Notes under the pieces: generated by a model | What the model was told of the DNA's origin: nothing | What the model saw: only the letters and a program-made list of their open reading frames with translations | Database searches by the model: none | Position numbers and translations under genes: made by a program | Origin: Anolis sagrei | Lineage: Eukaryota; Chordata; Lepidosauria; Squamata; Anolidae | NCBI RefSeq assembly: GCF_037176765.1 | Contig: NC_090023.1 | Coordinates: 214,084,506 to 214,148,505, forward strand | Length of the DNA: 64,000 nt | Reading direction: 5' to 3' | Part shown: one piece after another, positions 14,501-24,346 of the stretch | Layout: each line of letters opens with the position of its first letter | Numbering within the stretch: position 1 is the stretch's first letter

Positions 14501-17500
14501 AGTCTGTGGTTCTCATATATTGGATAGTCTGGCCTCTTTCAAGACTCTGTTACTTGGGTGAGCAACGGCTTTGAGTATTAGGGCAATTCATTGAAACCTC
14601 CAGATGGACAAGATCCTTATTACTGGGAGTTTCAGTTTCAATAAATAAAAGGCTTCCATAAGAACATGCCTGAGAACGTTTAAACAAAAAGCATGGAAGA
14701 TGGAGCGACAGCACGACCCCTTGGCTGGAGTCAAGCACAGCCTCCAGATGTCAAATATGGGAAAGCCTATATACCTCTGTTTATATATTGTCTGTCCTTG
14801 TTAACTGTATAATAGCATTGATTGTTTGCCATATATGTGTTCTGTAATCTGCCGTAAGTCCCCTTGGGGAGATAGATATAAAGGTGGAGAAAACTGTTAT
14901 ATATAAAACAGTAATCCATTAAAATGTAACCTCCCCACCCCTGTATTCAATTAGTATAAGAAGTAAAATAGATGTGTTGAAATTCTTCCTTATATATACT
15001 TATTATAGGTACAGAAACCCTTCCCACACCAGAAAGGGAATTCTCACAACACAAGGCTCCCCAGATACCAAGGAAACTACATGAGAATGCGTTCATGTAA
15101 TGCTTTTCTTCAATCTAAACAGAGCTTTTATATAAATGACTTTTCTCTGGAAACAGGAAAATGCATTTTCTTTATTCTTTCACTCTTAACTAGGTACTTT
15201 CTCTTTTATTACTCTGAGAATAGTCTGTTCATCTGGATCTCCACTTTACATTTGCATTTAAATTTGAAGTTTAACACATTTTTTTTTAAAAAAACGTTCT
15301 GCTCTGGTGCTTCCGTTGTGCAGTTATAACTCATAATATCATAACTCTCTGATTTATGTAAGCTGTCCCAATCAACAATAGATTTATGAAATGAAATGAG
15401 GACAAAACAACAGAAAACACATATATTTCATACCATTCCAGGCCTCAGAGTTGTAGAATTCAAAGCCTTGTTAACATCCTTGGGGTTAACTGTGAGCTGG
15501 ATACTTCGGCGTCCTGTTTTAGTATTCTCTAAATTAACAACGGCACATCTGACCACCATCCCTGGAAAGAACAGGTCTGAGAGAGAACTCAGATCCTGCA
15601 AATGAAAAGTCATGCGGATGGACCAAAATAATTGAATGTATCCAAGCACCAGCAATCAAAACACTGGCCATGGATCACTAATCAAATAAAATGATTCTTT
15701 CATAAGCCACTATATTTGAAAAGTGATGAAAAGGAGGATGTAATTCAATCCTTATTTTTTCCATAATATGAAAGAGAAACTAAAGGCAAGTTTTTGTTAA
15801 TGGTAGATTCGGTTTAAGAAGGCAAATACAACAGAAGGGTTATATTCAAAATTGAGAACAATACACAGTAAATATTATCTTCTTTTTCTTCTAGTGAATT
15901 TTGCATACATTCATTTCCATAGACATTTTATAATACTTCTAGAACAGAGCTCTCCAAACTGTGTGTAGCAACACACTGATATGTTGGCTGTTGTCTGCCA
16001 GTGCATCACACACACACACCTGTCAGAGCAACAGCAGAAACTATCACCACTTGGGGAGCTCTAAGTGGATGAGCCAAGCACAAGGTCTTGTGCTGGCCAT
16101 CCTTCTGTCTCCTCAGCTCTCCGCCTCACCCCAAACAGTGATCATAGTCATGAGGAGAAGATCCCCAAATGGCATCCAGCCCACCCCTTTCAGTTAGACA
16201 GGAAGGTAGTCAAAGCCCCCTCCCCCACAGACAGTCATCCAATCTCAATTCAAAAACCTCCAAAGAAGGAGTCTCCAGAAACCCTACCAAAGGGTTTTTA
16301 GTCCAACCCCCTTCAGCCAAGCAGGAAGACACAGTCACAGCACCTGTGAATGGCCTTCCAGCCTCTGTTTAAAAAACCCCAGAGAGGCTTAATCACTACA
16401 GAAGTGGAGTGCTGATGCTGTTCAAGTGTAGGTACCCCTATAACTTTTATAATTTGGACAATTTGTTGATTGAGTTGCAGTAATTGCTACTAAAATGGAT
16501 AGGTTTCTAATTAAGAAAAGAAAATCTGTTGATAATGATGTTTGTGGTGATCTACACAGAGCAGCTATAGAGGAATCTACACAAGAAGCAAGTGTAGTAC
16601 ATAAGAAATGTAAAGGAAAAAATTCCAAACCCTTGTTTATACAGTAAAGATCATATAAAATATATCCAGTATATAATATAATATAGTGTGTGTGTATACA
16701 CACACACATATATACACACAAATACACTACATAATATTTTATTTTATTATATATATAAGTTTCATTCACATGTGCATGCACACATATATATATTGTATGA
16801 AACTCTTATAGGGGGTGGTTTAACCGAATTACTGTGTTGTGAAAGGATGCATGTCTAAAAAAACATGTCACCAACATGGAAACTTTAGAGACCTCTGCTC
16901 TGGGAAGTGAAACACTAAGATATATGTTGCATGAAGTCTTTTAGTAACAGAACAAAATATACATTTTCTTAACAATTACTTAAGTTTTCTAGAGTAAGGC
17001 ACTAGGTTTTACCTCCAAGTGTTCATCTGTGGCCACCTGAGTATTCAGAATTTTGTTGTAGGCATCACATATTTGTGTCACTTGAACAAACCCAGTGAGC
17101 CCATTTGGCAAACTGATCACCAGCTCCAACTGATGAGCTTCTTTCACGCATCCTAGAAGCAGCATCCCTTCTGTGAGAGACTGTTTTAAAACAACAAACT
17201 TTAAGGAGCAAGCAAGAGAAATATACTCTTCCTAGTTATTTACTGTAGTGCCCTTGCCTGGGAAAATACACTAACTTACAAAGAATGCTAGCAGATTAGA
17301 GATAGACTTAACATCCAAAATAAAGAGGCAAGGTGGAAATTATAATGCAACTTTGGTCAGCTCTGGAATATCTGTATGGCTTTGAAAGGTCCAAGAGCAA
17401 ATTTGGGATTTTTCATCAACTATGCTCGGTCTGAACATGAAATAAAGTATCAAAACCTTGTAGTCCTTTTCTGTTTTCTCTAAGATGGCCACAAACACAG

Positions 17501-19560
17501 AACTACTATTTCAGAGGACCAGAAGAATGCAGAAATCACAAAAATGGCATGCGGCCACGGGCTACTTTGCCAACTCCTATTCTAGGCAATGACAGCTTAG
17601 CTCTCAGCACTTCTGTGGCACTTCTTCAACAACCAATTGATATAGAACAATCTGAAATAATAATATTATGTAAAATGAATCAAAAGATAAATTATATACC
17701 AACCTCAGCTGTCAGAAGTTCAAAATCCTTTGCATGAATTTTTACAATAGCTCTCTCCTCAGACTTCAGTTTTTTGGGTTCTGTTCGATCCTGACGTTTT
17801 TTCTTTCTTTTCTGAGTTACCTCTTCATTCTGTGGCTAAGAAAAAAATATTTTTTAAATCGAAGACAGCTGCTTCCCAATATAACAAACTTAACAATTAC
17901 TTTTAAAATCAAAGCAGATGCTTACTAGTATAAGAAACTAACTATTGGAACAACAAAGAAACACATTAATCCAACTATAGGAAAACAAAGTGAAAAATAG
18001 CATAACCTCAAGGTTACGGCCAGCTTTGGATGCAACACTAAGGACCTTATCACTCTTGGATATAATCCGTTCGTATCAGTATGCATTTCATATTTTTTTA
18101 GGACTGGGTTCATACTGTTCTGAGACAGAATGAATACTCTTCTCATCATACCTGATTCTTATAATTTGAAAATACTGTGCTTTAACTCATCACATCATGA
18201 AAGGATGGCTCCTCCCAATCCATTCAAACACTCCTACATCACTCTATGACCTTTAAAAATATCATTTCTGATGGGATGAATGCAGATTGTCCTATCATAC
18301 ATTTAAAAAGTGCCTCGACAACTGAAGAATCTGTAGTATTTCAAAAAACATGAACTAGATTTTCGTCTGCAAATAATCTGTTTCAGGTTATTTACAGAGA
18401 TTCTGGTGGAATACTGACAGGATGGAGCAAATGTCATGTGATGGGATCCGTAAGAATAATTCTCAAACAATTTCAGAAACCATGCTCTGGTTACATCCCG
18501 TTTAGACTACTGCAACGCTCTCTACATGGGGTTGCCTCTGAAGATTGCTTGGAAGCTTCAATTGGTTCAACGTTCGGCAGCCATGATACTAACAGGAGCG
18601 GCACTCAGGGAGCATACAACTCCTCTGCTGCGCCAGCTCCACTGGCTACCAATTTGCTACCGGGCACAATTCAAAGTGCTGCCGTTGGCCTATAAAGCCC
18701 TAAACGGTTCTGGCCCAAGTTACCTATCCGAACGCATCTCCGCCTATGAACCCACCAGGACTTTAAGATCTTCTGGGGAGGCCCTGCTCTCGATCCCGCC
18801 TGCATCACAGGCATGTTTGGCGGGGACAAGGGACAGGGCCTTCTCAGTGGTGGCCCCTCGGCTGTGGAACGCCCTTCCCATGGACATTAGATCGGCCCCC
18901 TCGTTAATGGTGTTTCGAGGAAAACTGAAAACCTGGCTATTTGAACAGGAGTTTGAATAAACAGTGCAATGAATATAATGAATATAGGAAAACGGAATTA
19001 CGGATGACGAGTTGGATCATGATTCTAGTTATGAGATGTTAATGTGTTGTTTATTGATGTGTAATTACTTAGTATATTACGGTGTTATTTGTTTTTAAAT
19101 AGTGTATGTTGTTAGCATTGAATTTTTGCTCTTGTTGTTAACCGCGTTCAGTCGCCTACGGGCTGAGAAACTGTGGTATACAAATAAAGTAAATAAATAA
19201 ATAAATGGAGTATTTCCTAATGTCATAAGGTCCTCAATCACACTTGACTATTAAAGGACAACATCAACTTTAGTCTTCTTGATGAAGTTTTCTCCACCTC
19301 TTGCATACACCAGAGAAGATCCCAGAATCATTATTTAGCATCTGCATTAAAAAAGATGGCCAAGAAATCTGGGGAACACCTCTAAGATTTTTGGCTGTAT
19401 CTATCAATAGTGAGACTTAGCAGATGACAACTTCATATCTTCATAATCAACATACCTGGAATAAATTGTCTTGGTCTACTGTTTGTGGTCTGGGTGTATT
19501 TTCTTCTTGTCTTTTCTTATGTGTTCCCCCTCGAGGGAAATTTTCTTCTAGGGATGACAT
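25..19560 (-). CDS. PDCD11: PDCD11 / RRP5 homolog, ribosome biogenesis S1-repeat protein (N-terminal part; gene continues off the left edge)
   Basis: Large nucleolar RNA-binding protein of the SSU processome, needed for 18S rRNA maturation (family knowledge). Coding exons in gene order: 19456-19560, 17704-17835, 17013-17180, 15434-15595, 14329-14452, 13814-13995, 12562-12669, 11881-12087, 11330-11454, 11146-11206, 10515-10661, 8911-9162, 7024-7167, 6067-6261, 4178-4348, 3230-3449, 2589-2741, 1899-2014, 25-539. All junctions are GT-AG and the phases add up without a break to 3287 nt (1095 codons). The N-terminus [16 protein letters not shown] resembles human MANLEESFPRGG. A basic Lys-rich stretch lies at about residues 40-65. 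S1-type repeats then run from residue about 80 onward, with PGM/PGL-G-V starts such as [20 protein letters not shown] and [20 protein letters not shown]. The C-terminal S1 repeats and HAT/TPR half are outside the window. The ATG was chosen by homology; it is the first in its exon. Upstream lies a separate 5-prime UTR exon. Confidence 0.97.
2135..2450 (-). mobile_element. tRNA-headed SINE with RTE-like tail, family B
   Basis: The reverse strand begins with a tRNA-like head (B-box-like ggtttgaatt at about 2380) and holds the family's body (tacctattgatctactcac). The tail, gactcaactagacttaatg, resembles the Bov-B 3-prime end. Same family as 26216-26487, 34624-34755 and 34874-35212. Confidence 0.7.
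3828..4015 (-). mobile_element. LINE 3-prime tail (L2/CR1-like) with (AAT)n
   Basis: An ATA/AAT microsatellite at 3828-3866 is followed by the inverted LINE tail motif ctccccaaaggggactcgg. The tail lies antisense to plus, in PDCD11 intron 15. Confidence 0.6.
4683..4800 (-). mobile_element. LINE 3-prime tail fragment (L2/CR1-like)
   Basis: ATTT-rich tail followed by tatataccgaccttctcacc and gagggactcagacc, the inverted end of a LINE family seen many times in this window. Confidence 0.5.
5560..5596. repeat. (AAT)n microsatellite
   Basis: About twelve uninterrupted AAT units in PDCD11 intron 14, probably grown from a LINE tail: gtttatttttaacctgacc follows. Confidence 0.85.
6815..6905 (-). pseudogene. 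Decayed duplicate of a PDCD11 exon (5-prime part) with its acceptor and intron flank
   Basis: About 90 bases match the start of the exon at 7024-7167 plus the adjacent intron, at roughly three quarters identity. On the minus strand a cag acceptor precedes an exon-like right edge at 6867. It reads [17 protein letters not shown] then a stop; the real exon reads [17 protein letters not shown]. The copy lies about 250 bases downstream within the next intron. No donor or in-frame exit was found, so it looks like a broken tandem duplicate. Confidence 0.75.
7366..7755. mobile_element. hAT-like MITE with long terminal inverted repeats
   Basis: The left end gttcccaac...agggaccac is inverted at the right end as accacaggttgggaaccac. 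Internal sequence is itself partly palindromic (cagaaaattgcattgaatag versus its reverse near 7595). A second copy lies at 19795-20140. Confidence 0.65.
8036..8362 (+). mobile_element. Short non-autonomous Helitron
   Basis: Starts TCTATATAAATCAAAATG after an A, and ends cagggaacagTTAGT before a T. This fits a Helitron: 5-prime TC, 3-prime CTRRT-like end, A/T insertion site, no target duplication. An AC/AT microsatellite has expanded inside (8225-8320). Confidence 0.65.
9362..9490. mobile_element. hAT-like palindromic MITE (aggcatgggcaaac family)
   Basis: Terminal inverted repeats of about 60 bp: aggcatgggtaaactttgg at the left and its complement ccaaagtttgcccatgcct at the right. A cleaner copy is at 22887-22986. 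Confidence 0.7.
10075..10390 (+). mobile_element. Penelope-like element fragment with damaged hammerhead region
   Basis: The stretch ending gatgcctgccatagatg, caggagagaatgcttctgg and gaacatggccatacagcc is the plus-strand counterpart of the copy at 55371-55512. Part of the ribozyme core (the GAAA side and half of stem II) is absent here, so it should not self-cleave. It lies in PDCD11 intron 11. Confidence 0.55.
12186..12434 (+). mobile_element. tRNA-headed SINE, family A
   Basis: Begins ggagcccccggtgcgcaatg (tRNA-like A-box region), then a B-box-like ggttcaaatcc at about 12245. The body is cgtcccctgggcaacattc and the 3-prime end gttgctcctgacataaaa. Related copies are at 44890-45018, 59112-59370 and 61388-61645. 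Confidence 0.8.
12775..12895. mobile_element. hAT-like palindromic MITE, old copy
   Basis: Contains ttttggcctacaactc and its near-inverse ggagttgaaggtcaaaa around a short centre. Same family as 29177-29310 and 38992-39125 but more decayed. Confidence 0.5.
16180..16400 (-). mobile_element. CR1 LINE 3-prime fragments, tandemly repeated
   Basis: Repeated pieces of the inverted CR1 end (agtccaaccccc, gacagtcatccaatc, ggccttccagcctctg) in PDCD11 intron 3. Confidence 0.5.
18436..19205 (+). mobile_element. L2-like LINE 3-prime end with reverse transcriptase C-terminal remnant
   Basis: An open stretch at 18526-18960 encodes 144 residues typical of the C-terminus of L2/CR1-group reverse transcriptases ([55 protein letters not shown]). 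The 3-prime tail cctacgggctgagaaactg ends in AAATA repeats. It is a 5-prime truncated insertion in PDCD11 intron 1, opposite to the gene. Confidence 0.8.
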
Positions 19561-19794
19561 GGTTATTTTTCTGAGAGGAAGACAAAATTATTTCATTTAA
19601 AAATTGCACCCGTGAAAGCAAAATCAACATGGACATATTCTTGAACTCCTCTTATAAGCAATGCTACATATGTAGCAATAATTTTATATGAACACCATTA
19701 GGACATAGCATATACATGGCTATAGCATGGCTCCTTTGCACACTGCAGAAATAAAATTCAAAGCCCTGGGTCATACTGAAGGAGCTGATAATAC

Positions 19795-20140
19795 CGAAGC
19801 AGTGACCAGGGGCCACTCTCCAACCAAAAGAGTACCAAAAGAGTTACAAATCAGTTTTTGGTCAAGTTTAGATTCAGTTTAGTTATTTGATTCAAAAAAT
19901 TACATTGTATAGACCACATCAGCTCTACTTTCTGATACAGAACATATGCCATCCAGTAGTTGCCATCTGCTCACCCACAGAAAACCATATTTAATAAGCC
20001 TCGGCACTATAACAGGGTTTTGTGAGACCAGTCGCTCTTGTTGCAACAATGTAGTAATGGTGAGGCCACAGGCCATATTTTAGTTCTTGCAGACTACTGG
20101 TAGTCCACAGACCACAGTTGGAAACCCCTGTCCTAAAGTG
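19795..20140. mobile_element. hAT-like MITE, second copy of the 7366-7755 family
   Basis: Shares the internal block tatagaccacatcagctcta and the right end ccacagaccacagttggaaa with 7366-7755. Confidence 0.6.
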
Positions 20141-20228
20141 AACTCTCCAATTAGGGTTAGGACATGTTTATAGTCCTCTCCAATCTGTACTCCAGATTGA
20201 GTCAGCAGTGTGATGTGGTAGTTTAAAA

Positions 20229-20460
20229 AGCTACAGAATCTGGAACATGTGGAGAGAAGAGATACCAAAATTGTCAAAAGTCTGGAAGCCAAGCCCTATG
20301 AGGAGCAGCTGAGGAAGCTGGGTATGTTTAGCTTGAAAAAAGACAGTTTGGAAGGGACCTGATAGCCACGTGTAAATATCTGAAAGTGTGTCAACTTGAG
20401 GATACGGCAAACTCAAGGAAAAAAAGATTCTACCTAAAAATTCCTGATGGTAAGAGCTGT
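20229..20460 (+). mobile_element. CR1 LINE fragment
   Basis: gaggagcagctgaggaagctg and gggtatgtttagcttgaaa belong to the same CR1 ORF2 end seen complete in the opposite direction at 21668-22090. It is cut off on the right by the Bov-B fragment. Confidence 0.6.
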
Positions 20461-21397
20461 TTTGTGGCAAGTCCTTGGTGGTATGAGCATACCAAATCAC
20501 CTTATCTCTCTCCTGAGGAATCTGTATAAGGACCAAATAGCAACAATAAGAACTGACCATGGAACAACAGACTGGTTCAAGATTGGGAAAGGCGTACGGC
20601 AAGGCTGCATACTCTCACCCAACCTATTCAACTTGTATGCAGAACACACCATGCGATGTGCGGGGCTTGACGAATCCAAGGCTAGAGTTGAAATTGCTGG
20701 AAGAAACATTAACAACCTTAGGTATGTAGATGCTAACACTTTGATGGCCTAAAGCAAGGAGGAGCTGAGGAGCCTTCTAATCAAGGTGAAAGAAGAAACG
20801 CAAAAGCTAGGTTGCAGCTAAAAGCTAGGTTGCAGCTAAACATAAAAAACCAAGATTATGGCAACAAGAATGATTGATAACTTGGAAATAGAGGGAGAAA
20901 ACGTGGAGGCAGTGACAGACTTTGTATTTCTAGGTGCAAAGATTACAGAGACATCACACGGGCAACAAAGAACTGCGTAGTTAAAGCAATGGTATTCCCC
21001 ATAGTCACCTACGGATGTGAGAGCTGGACCATAGGGAAGGCTGAGCAATGGAAGATAGACGTTTTTGAACTCTGGCGCTGGAGGAAAATTCTAAGAGTGT
21101 CTTGGACTGCGAGAAGATTCAACTAATCCATACTTCAGGAAATAAAGCCTGACTGTTCATTGGAGGGAAGGATATTAGAGGCAAAGATGAAGTATTTTGG
21201 CCACATAATGAGAAGACAGGAAAGCTTAGAGAAGGAAAAAGGAAGAGGGGCCGACCAAGGGCAAGATTGTATCCTTGAAGTGACTGGCTTGACCTTGAAG
21301 GAGCTGGGGGTGGTGATGGCCGACAGGGAGCTCTGACGTGGGCTGGCCCATGAGGTCACAAAGAGTCGAAAGCAACTAAATGAATAAACAACAACAT
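20460..21397 (+). mobile_element. RTE/Bov-B LINE, 3-prime half, degraded
   Basis: The reverse-transcriptase reading shows HGTTDWFKIGKGVRQGCILS and FNLYAEHTMRCAGL, the RTE/Bov-B hallmark region. The catalytic YADD appears as YVDA, and stops follow. The tail gagtcgaaagcaactaaatg then aacaacaac is the Bov-B 3-prime end. Bov-B is abundant in squamates. Confidence 0.85.
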
Positions 21398-21667
21398 TAA
21401 ATTTTCCAAAGTAAGGGGGAAAAGCATAAGAAAATAATACATCTCATTACACTAGAGTTGTACTGGTTGAAGAATAGTGGATTACAATCATCTAGCGGGT
21501 ACCTTTGCATAACAATGGGGAGTAATGTGTGCAAATGGGAAAAGAGGCAGTGCATTGGCAATGAAGGAGGAGAGACACCGAGACCGAGGAGGGGCCATAT
21601 GAAAACTAGAATTTCATTAGAAGGTGGTATGTGATCTTCTCCTATTCTGATCTTCAGCATTACAAGG

Positions 21668-22090
21668 TCTTAGAATCATAGAGTTGGAAGACACCTCTTG
21701 GGCCATCCAGTCCAACCCCCTGCCAAAAAACGGGAAAATTGCATTCAAAGCACCCCTGACAGATGGCCATCCAGCATCTGTGTAAAAGCTTCCAAAGAAG
21801 GAGCCTCCACCACACTCTCAGGCAGAGAGTTCCACTGCTGAATGGCTCTCACAGTCAGGAAGTTCTTCCTAATGTTCAGATGGAATCTCCTTTCTTGTAG
21901 TTTGAAACCATTGTTCCGCGTCTCCAGAGCAGCAGAAAACAAGCTTGCTCCCTTCTCCCTATGACTTCCTCTCACATATTTACACATGGCTATCATGTCT
22001 CCTCTCAGCCTTCTCTTCTTCAGGCTAAACATGCCCCGCTCTTTAAGCCGTTCCTCATAAGGCTTGTTCTCCAGACTCTTGATGCACTCT
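21668..22090 (-). mobile_element. CR1 LINE 3-prime end
   Basis: The minus strand reads LKKRRLRGDMIAMCKYVRGS, ETRNNGFKLQERRFHLNIRK and WNSLPESVVEAPSLEAF, the conserved end of CR1 ORF2. It ends in the CR1 3-prime UTR ggactggatggcc with a trace of the octamer tail (attctaag at 21669). Confidence 0.85.
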
Positions 22091-22114
22091 CCTTTAAAAC
22101 GTTAATACAACGCT

Positions 22115-22336
22115 AGGTGCATCTACACTGTAGAATTAACGCAGTTTGATACTGCTTCAACTTCCTTGGCTCAAGGATATAGAACCCTGGGATTTGTAGT
22201 TTGTGAGGCACCAGACGTGTTTGGCAGCGAAGGTTGAAAGCCTTCTAAAGCTATTAACTGCCATGATTCCATAGTATTGATCCATGGCAATTAAAGTGGT
22301 GTCAAACTGCGTTAATAGTACAGTGCAGATGCACCC
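22115..22336. mobile_element. hAT-like MITE (ggtgcatctacact family)
   Basis: Terminal inverted repeats ggtgcatctacactgtagaa and cagtgcagatgcaccc. It ends 16 bases from the PDCD11 exon 1 donor. Relatives are at 39885-40085 and 50123-50345, and the 142-bp tandem repeat at 46560-47065 carries parts of it. Confidence 0.7.
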
Positions 22337-22352
22337 GGCTTGTGTTGCTCAC

Positions 22353-22600
22353 CTTCCTCAGTTCCCAGCAACTCTGCTCAAGCCAGACTCTTTCAGTCCA
22401 TTTTCTCTCTCAATCTCTTTTCCACAGAACTCGGTTCACTCCTCGCACGCTTTTACTGCGCTTCGCCGCACGCGTGGTGAGAAGACACCATTGGCTCGAC
22501 AACCCGGAAGCGAAATTGAGACCGAGCGAAGGGAAAAGGAAGTGCCTTCTGCATAACCATAGAGCCTTGGGGGAAAAAAGGCTGCAGGAAGGGGAGGGGA
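22353..22600 (-). other. PDCD11: PDCD11 5-prime UTR exon 1 (right boundary approximate)
   Basis: On the minus strand GGAAG|gtgagcaac is a strong splice donor, so the exon's left edge is 22353. The next exon accepts at 19570 (ctcag), ten bases before the ATG. The exon lies in GC- and CpG-rich DNA facing ATP5MK. The transcription start is not visible; 22550-22600 is a guess from promoter motifs to its right. Confidence 0.6.
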
Positions 22601-22750
22601 CGCAGTAACGTAACGGGCATGCCGGTTGCCCAATCAAGAGGCACCCTTTCGGACGTCGTTACGTCATCGCGTGCGGGCGCTTCTGCTCCAGCCAATCGGA
22701 AGCAAGCGGAAAGGACGGCCGATTGTTTCTGAGCGACGCCATTTTGGAAG
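22420..22750. promoter_or_regulatory. Shared bidirectional promoter of PDCD11 (-) and ATP5MK (+), CpG-rich
   Basis: CpG-rich block between the two divergent 5-prime UTR exons. Visible motifs: an ETS-like CCGGAAGC at 22504-22511, CCAAT boxes at 22630-22634 and 22692-22696, a CRE-like TTACGTCA at 22659-22666 and a YY1-like CGCCATTTTGG at 22737-22747. No TATA box is evident, as expected for housekeeping genes. In human the same two genes are also divergent and very close (recalled). Confidence 0.75.
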
Positions 22751-22789
22751 CGAAGGGCATTGAATGGTTGTTGCCGGGACGAGAGAGAG
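22730..22789 (+). other. ATP5MK: ATP5MK 5-prime UTR exon 1 (left boundary approximate)
   Basis: Non-coding first exon ending at the donor GAGAG|gtgggt (gt at 22790-22791). It carries or adjoins the YY1-like CGCCATTTTGG, a common start-site element of TATA-less genes. The next exon accepts at 24072, eleven bases before the ATG. Confidence 0.6.
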
Positions 22790-22886
22790 GTGGGTAGCCT
22801 TTGGGTTTCTAATAGTAATTTGTGACCATTCTAATGGTCTCTAATAGTAATTTGTGACCATTTAGTAAGCGAGCATCATTCTAGTC

Positions 22887-22986
22887 CAGGCATGGGCAAA
22901 CTTGGGCCCTCCAGGTGTTTTGGACTTCAGGAATGGTGGGAGTTGAAGTCCAAAACACCTGGAGGGCCCAAGTTTGCCCATGCCTG
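22887..22986. mobile_element. hAT-like palindromic MITE, young copy
   Basis: CAGGCATGGGCAAACTTGGG at the left is perfectly inverted at the right end; the arms pair over more than 40 bp. Flanking octamers ttctagtc and gactagtc match at six of eight positions, as for a hAT target duplication. It lies in ATP5MK intron 1. Confidence 0.75.
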
Positions 22987-23051
22987 GACTAGTCAATGAA
23001 TTGAAGGGTTGGTAGATCTTCTGTTTTGCTTCCTCAAAAAAAGAGACTCAG

Positions 23052-23175
23052 GTCCCTTCCACACAGCTGTATAAAGTCCACATTTAAATGTTAGTGTGGA
23101 CTCAGATAACCCAGTTCAAAGCAGATATTGTGAATTATCTGCCTTGATTTTCTGTGGCTGTGTGGGAGGGCCCTT
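23052..23175. mobile_element. hAT-like MITE (cccttccacacagc family)
   Basis: Ends gtcccttccacacagctgta and gctgtgtgggagggccc are inverted copies. Same family as 44042-44193, 44231-44392 and the arms at 45434-45990. Confidence 0.65.
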
Positions 23176-23197
23176 ATTGTGGTTCCAGGAATGGAAA

Positions 23198-23345
23198 TCT
23201 ATATAAATAAACATGTAATGTTCGTTTGTGGGATTAACATAACTCAAAAACCACTGGACGAATAGACAGCAAATTTGGACACAATACACTTACCAGGCCA
23301 ACGAGTGACCATCACTCATAAAAACACAGCGACAAAAACAACTCC
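23198..23345 (+). mobile_element. Helitron 5-prime end fragment
   Basis: Begins TCTATATAAATAAACATG after an A and continues ttcgtttgtgggattaacat, matching 8036 onward and the inverted copies at 41569-42276. No 3-prime end found. Confidence 0.6.
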
Positions 23346-23469
23346 AACCCCAAAGGCTGTTAGGAATTGTGGGAGTTCGAGTCCAACCCAATCCCCCCTC
23401 CCCCCAAGTCTGCCCCTACCTGGTCTACACCGTGGAATTATTACACAGCATTGAGTCCTGATAGTTAAA

Positions 23470-23775
23470 GGGGCCCCATAGGCCATTCGGTCTAACCACA
23501 TTTTGCAGTAAAGGAAAACACCATCAAAGCCCTCCTGACAGATGGCCATCCAGTTGGAAAGGATATACCATCCAGTCCAACCTTATTGGGCGGTAAAGGA
23601 AGACATAATCAAAGCCTACCCGACAGATGGCTAACCAGTTGGAAAGGAGCCCCAAAGGCCATCCAGTCCAACCTCAGTTGTTGGTAAAGGAAGACATAAT
23701 CAAAGCCTACCCGACAGATGGCCAACCAGTTGTAAGGCAGTCGCAAAGGCCTTCCAGTCCAACACCCTTTGGCTC
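23470..23775 (-). repeat. Tandem repeat of a CR1-derived unit (85-101 bp)
   Basis: Three to four units share taaaggaagacataatcaaa, cctacccgacagatggc and catccagtccaacc. Equivalent points lie at 23510, 23595 and 23696. The units are inverted CR1 3-prime end sequence multiplied in ATP5MK intron 1. Confidence 0.7.
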
Positions 23776-24082
23776 CTTAAAGGTGTGTGCCTGTCTGACC
23801 ATCCATCTACCTACCTATTTATCTTATGTTCTATCCATCTACCTTCTGTTCCATCTCTCAATGTCCCTTCCATATGTCTCTTCTGTCTATTGTTCCATGC
23901 CTGGAATTCCTGTTTTCTGAGGGCCACAGCACCTACTGAACTACTATTAGTTTTCATGGTTAATATATTTATGTTGAAATGTAAAAAAATGAATGGAGTC
24001 AACGTGTTTTGGTTATAAAGTATTTAAAAGACTTCTAAAGGATTTGTTACGAATTTTCCTTTAAAATCTAGGACTAGCAGCA

Positions 24083-24346
24083 ATGGCAGGACATGATGCA
24101 CATGGATCACAACACCAATTCACGGGATTTCAGAAGTACTTCAATTCCTACACCATAACAGGCAGAAGAAATGTAAGTGGCTATTTGAATAACTATATAG
24201 AATGATTTTGGAGTGTACTTGATCTCACTGTTGATATGTTTTTGTGTCTTTAGTATGTACTAGCCACATATGGAACCATTGCAATGATCATCTTGTACTT
24301 TAAACTGAGGCCTAAAAAACAAACTCCTGCTGTGACACAGAAATAA
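24083..24346 (+). CDS. ATP5MK: ATP5MK (USMG5/DAPIT), ATP synthase membrane subunit k
   Basis: Small single-pass inner-membrane protein associated with the Fo part and dimers of mitochondrial ATP synthase (family knowledge). Two coding exons, 24083-24172 and 24254-24346 (stop TAA), give 60 residues; human has 58. The start MAGHDAHGSQHQFTGFQKYF and the core FNSYTITGRRN/YVLATYGTIAMIILYFKLR match the family closely. A hydrophobic segment spans about residues 32-47 and a Lys-rich tail follows. Non-coding exons: 5-prime UTR ending at 22789 (donor gtgggt) and 24072-24082; after the stop, 24347-24351 then a spliced 3-prime UTR exon from 25217. An intron in the 3-prime UTR five bases after the stop is too close to trigger decay. 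The gene is head-to-head with PDCD11 and tail-to-tail with TAF5. Confidence 0.97.

Noticed and set aside
16671-16790. Possible structured RNA in an AT/GT-rich region
   Set aside because: Explained by TA/TG microsatellite runs (gtgtgtgtatacacacac).
23470-23775. CRISPR-like array
   Set aside because: The units are long, diverged CR1 pieces without unique spacers, in a vertebrate genome.
22790-24071. MicroRNA like human MIR1307 in ATP5MK intron 1
   Set aside because: Human has this miRNA in the gene (recalled), but the only hairpins here are MITE palindromes; no miR-1307-like sequence was seen.
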